Assembly: GCA_030149815.1 (NCBI GenBank)
Contig: JASLHI010000048.1
Coordinates: 42,833 to 106,832, forward strand
Source: Aquirhabdus sp.
GTDB taxonomy: Bacteria > Pseudomonadota > Gammaproteobacteria > Pseudomonadales > Moraxellaceae
DNA length: 64,000 bases
Direction of reading: 5' to 3'
The notes under the pieces were generated by a model that saw nothing but the letters and a program-made list of their open reading frames with translations, was not told the DNA's origin and did not search any database. The position numbers and the translations under genes are program-made. Shown here piece after piece: positions 62,779 to 64,000 of the stretch. Each line of letters begins with the position of its first letter. Position 1 is the stretch's first letter.

Positions 62779-63915
62779 TTAAGGCTTGCTCGTTGCAATA
62801 GGCGCTGCAGGAGAAGCAGATGATGCTTGTGCAGGTGAGCTTGCTGTTGATCCATCCGTGTCACCGCGGTTTATGCTAGAAAATAGCTTACCAAACCAAT
62901 GCGTCACACTATGTCCCGCTTGGAAGATGGCATGTCCGGCTTTATCCAATTTGGAAGGCTGTTGCTTAATCGCGTTCGTTGTTGAGTCGATCAAGTTAGG
63001 CGCAGCCTCTGCTGTCGGTTGATAAGCCTGACCTGTTGTTGGTACGAGTGTATCTGAACGACGTCCTAAGATGCCGAGTGTCATTCGATTAAACAAAGAG
63101 GCTTCACCGCGTGCTTCCGCAAGGTTGACCGTATCTCCATGAACTAGTTTTGGATAATTTGCTTTCAACACATCCAGATATTGTTTTGCTAAATCATCCA
63201 TGCCGAGTTTTTGATAACACACGACCAATGTTGCAAGTGCTTCAGGAACTTGAGGGGTTTGTTGGTAATATTCGACAACCCAACGAGCGCGAGCTGCAGC
63301 GGCGACATACGCTGTACGTTCAAGGTTATAACGCGCAATGTTCATTTCGCCTTCAGCGAATTGATTGGTGATAAAACGCATGCGCTGTGCAGAGTCAGGT
63401 GCGTAAGCACTTTGTGGGAACTTACTAATCAGGTCTCTAAAATTATCATAAGCTGCGCGGAGATAGCCTGTATCACGATGTGCAGAGTTTAAGTTGGTGT
63501 AGCGGAGGAGTGTATCTGCACCCGTCTCCATGTTTGCAACACCTTTCAAATAATACGCATAATCAAGTTGCGGATTTTGAGGATAAAGCTTAATAAAACG
63601 ATCAGCCGCAGTGATTACACCTGGATAATCGCTGGTACGAAAGCGTGCATACATCAAATCGAGTTCAGTTTGTTCAGTATATGCACCGACTGGATAATAG
63701 GTCTCAAGTGCCGTCAAATCTTTGGTTGCATCATCAAAACGTGAATTCTCCAAAGAACGTTGAGCGGATTCGTAATAACCTTGCTCAGTCTTGGTCGGAC
63801 CTGTATCTTTTTTTGTATCCGATTTACTGCCAGATAGGCTGCTACATGCGGACATTAGCAATGATCCTGACAGTACAACTGGTAAGGCAAGACCCGTCAA
63901 ACGCGGCAGCGACAT
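62779..63915 (-). CDS. bamD: outer-membrane protein assembly factor BamD
   Basis: Essential BAM-complex lipoprotein of 378 residues with five TPR repeats. Lipobox MSAC (Cys24). TPR segments include YYESAQRSLENSRFDDATKDL and YPQNPQLDYAYYLKGVAN. The C-terminal 100 or so residues (after LGILGRRSD) are a low-complexity Ala/Ser/Pro tail absent from E. coli BamD (245 residues) but seen in Moraxellaceae relatives. It starts close to the window end; dnaG lies 99 bases downstream on the same strand. Confidence 0.95.
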   Translation of the reverse strand: MSLPRLTGLALPVVLSGSLLMSACSSLSGSKSDTKKDTGPTKTEQGYYESAQRSLENSRFDDATKDLTALETYYPVGAYTEQTELDLMYARFRTSDYPGVITAADRFIKLYPQNPQLDYAYYLKGVANMETGADTLLRYTNLNSAHRDTGYLRAAYDNFRDLISKFPQSAYAPDSAQRMRFITNQFAEGEMNIARYNLERTAYVAAAARARWVVEYYQQTPQVPEALATLVVCYQKLGMDDLAKQYLDVLKANYPKLVHGDTVNLAEARGEASLFNRMTLGILGRRSDTLVPTTGQAYQPTAEAAPNLIDSTTNAIKQQPSKLDKAGHAIFQAGHSVTHWFGKLFSSINRGDTDGSTASSPAQASSASPAAPIATSKP

Positions 63916-64000
63916 AAAAACTCCTGAGAAACATGCCCATCTGGGCTACAATGCCGAGTATTAAAGCATTTTTGCGCTGTTTCGCAAATGACCAATGCTA

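Noticed and set aside
1..64000. CRISPR arrays, prophage or complete insertion sequences
   Set aside because: No regularly spaced direct repeats, phage structural genes or transposase frames were seen.

Overview
This 64 kb window is a chromosomal segment of a gammaproteobacterium, most likely a member of the Moraxellaceae close to Acinetobacter. The basis is gene content and protein style: an RlmN with an internal charged insertion, a BamD with a long C-terminal tail, a small secreted protein resembling the Moraxella/Acinetobacter MCR_0457 family, the block rlmN-pilF-rodZ-ispG-hisS-yfgM-bamB-der, and moderate to low GC. I would not commit to a genus. Most genes are housekeeping genes. There is no rRNA, CRISPR array, prophage or complete insertion sequence.

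Layout. 1-8.7 kb: the 3' part of glyA, a VOC-fold protein, rlmA, a divergent pair (M23 peptidase plus TonB-C-like lipoprotein) behind a possible Fur box, two related small proteins, clpB with a possible sigma-32 promoter, and an unknown secreted protein. 8.7-16.6 kb (minus strand): a Mpo1-like membrane protein; the cell-wall group rodA-mltB-rlpA, preceded by two tandem paralogues of unknown function; queF; and a YadGH-like ABC exporter. 16.6-27 kb: tRNA-Arg(CCG), small unknown or DUF proteins, a Baeyer-Villiger-type monooxygenase facing an exported intradiol-dioxygenase-like lipoprotein, roxA, surE-nlpD, a LysR regulator and a TagI-type glycosylase. 27-30 kb: an orphan Hint-domain protein, a cluster of inverted repeats, an iron alcohol dehydrogenase and an SCP2-like protein. 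30-41 kb (minus strand): lipB, a UbiB-family protein, purD, purH, fis, a DUF3426 zinc-ribbon protein, prmA, rlmI and trhO. 41-46.5 kb (plus strand): DUF1289, nitronate monooxygenase, histidine phosphatase, HD protein, amino-acid permease and iscX. 46.6-57 kb: ndk, then the long rlmN-to-der run. 57-64 kb (minus strand): a YbeD-like protein, rpoD, dnaG and bamD. An unknown plus-strand gene and a decayed EamA transporter lie between rpoD and dnaG.

Functional themes are the envelope (RodA, MltB, RlpA, RodZ, PilF, BamB, BamD, NlpD, M23 peptidase, YfgM), ribosome and tRNA modification (RlmA, RlmI, RlmN, PrmA, RoxA, TrhO, QueF) and purine synthesis (PurH, PurD). The least explained parts are the two tandem paralogue pairs (3.9-4.9 kb and 12.4-13.9 kb), the degenerate solo Hint protein beside the repeats, and the disrupted dnaG-rpoD interval. 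I found no convincing new defence or mobile system. Start codons were moved inward wherever a Shine-Dalgarno sequence or paralogy supported a later start; these choices are stated in each entry.
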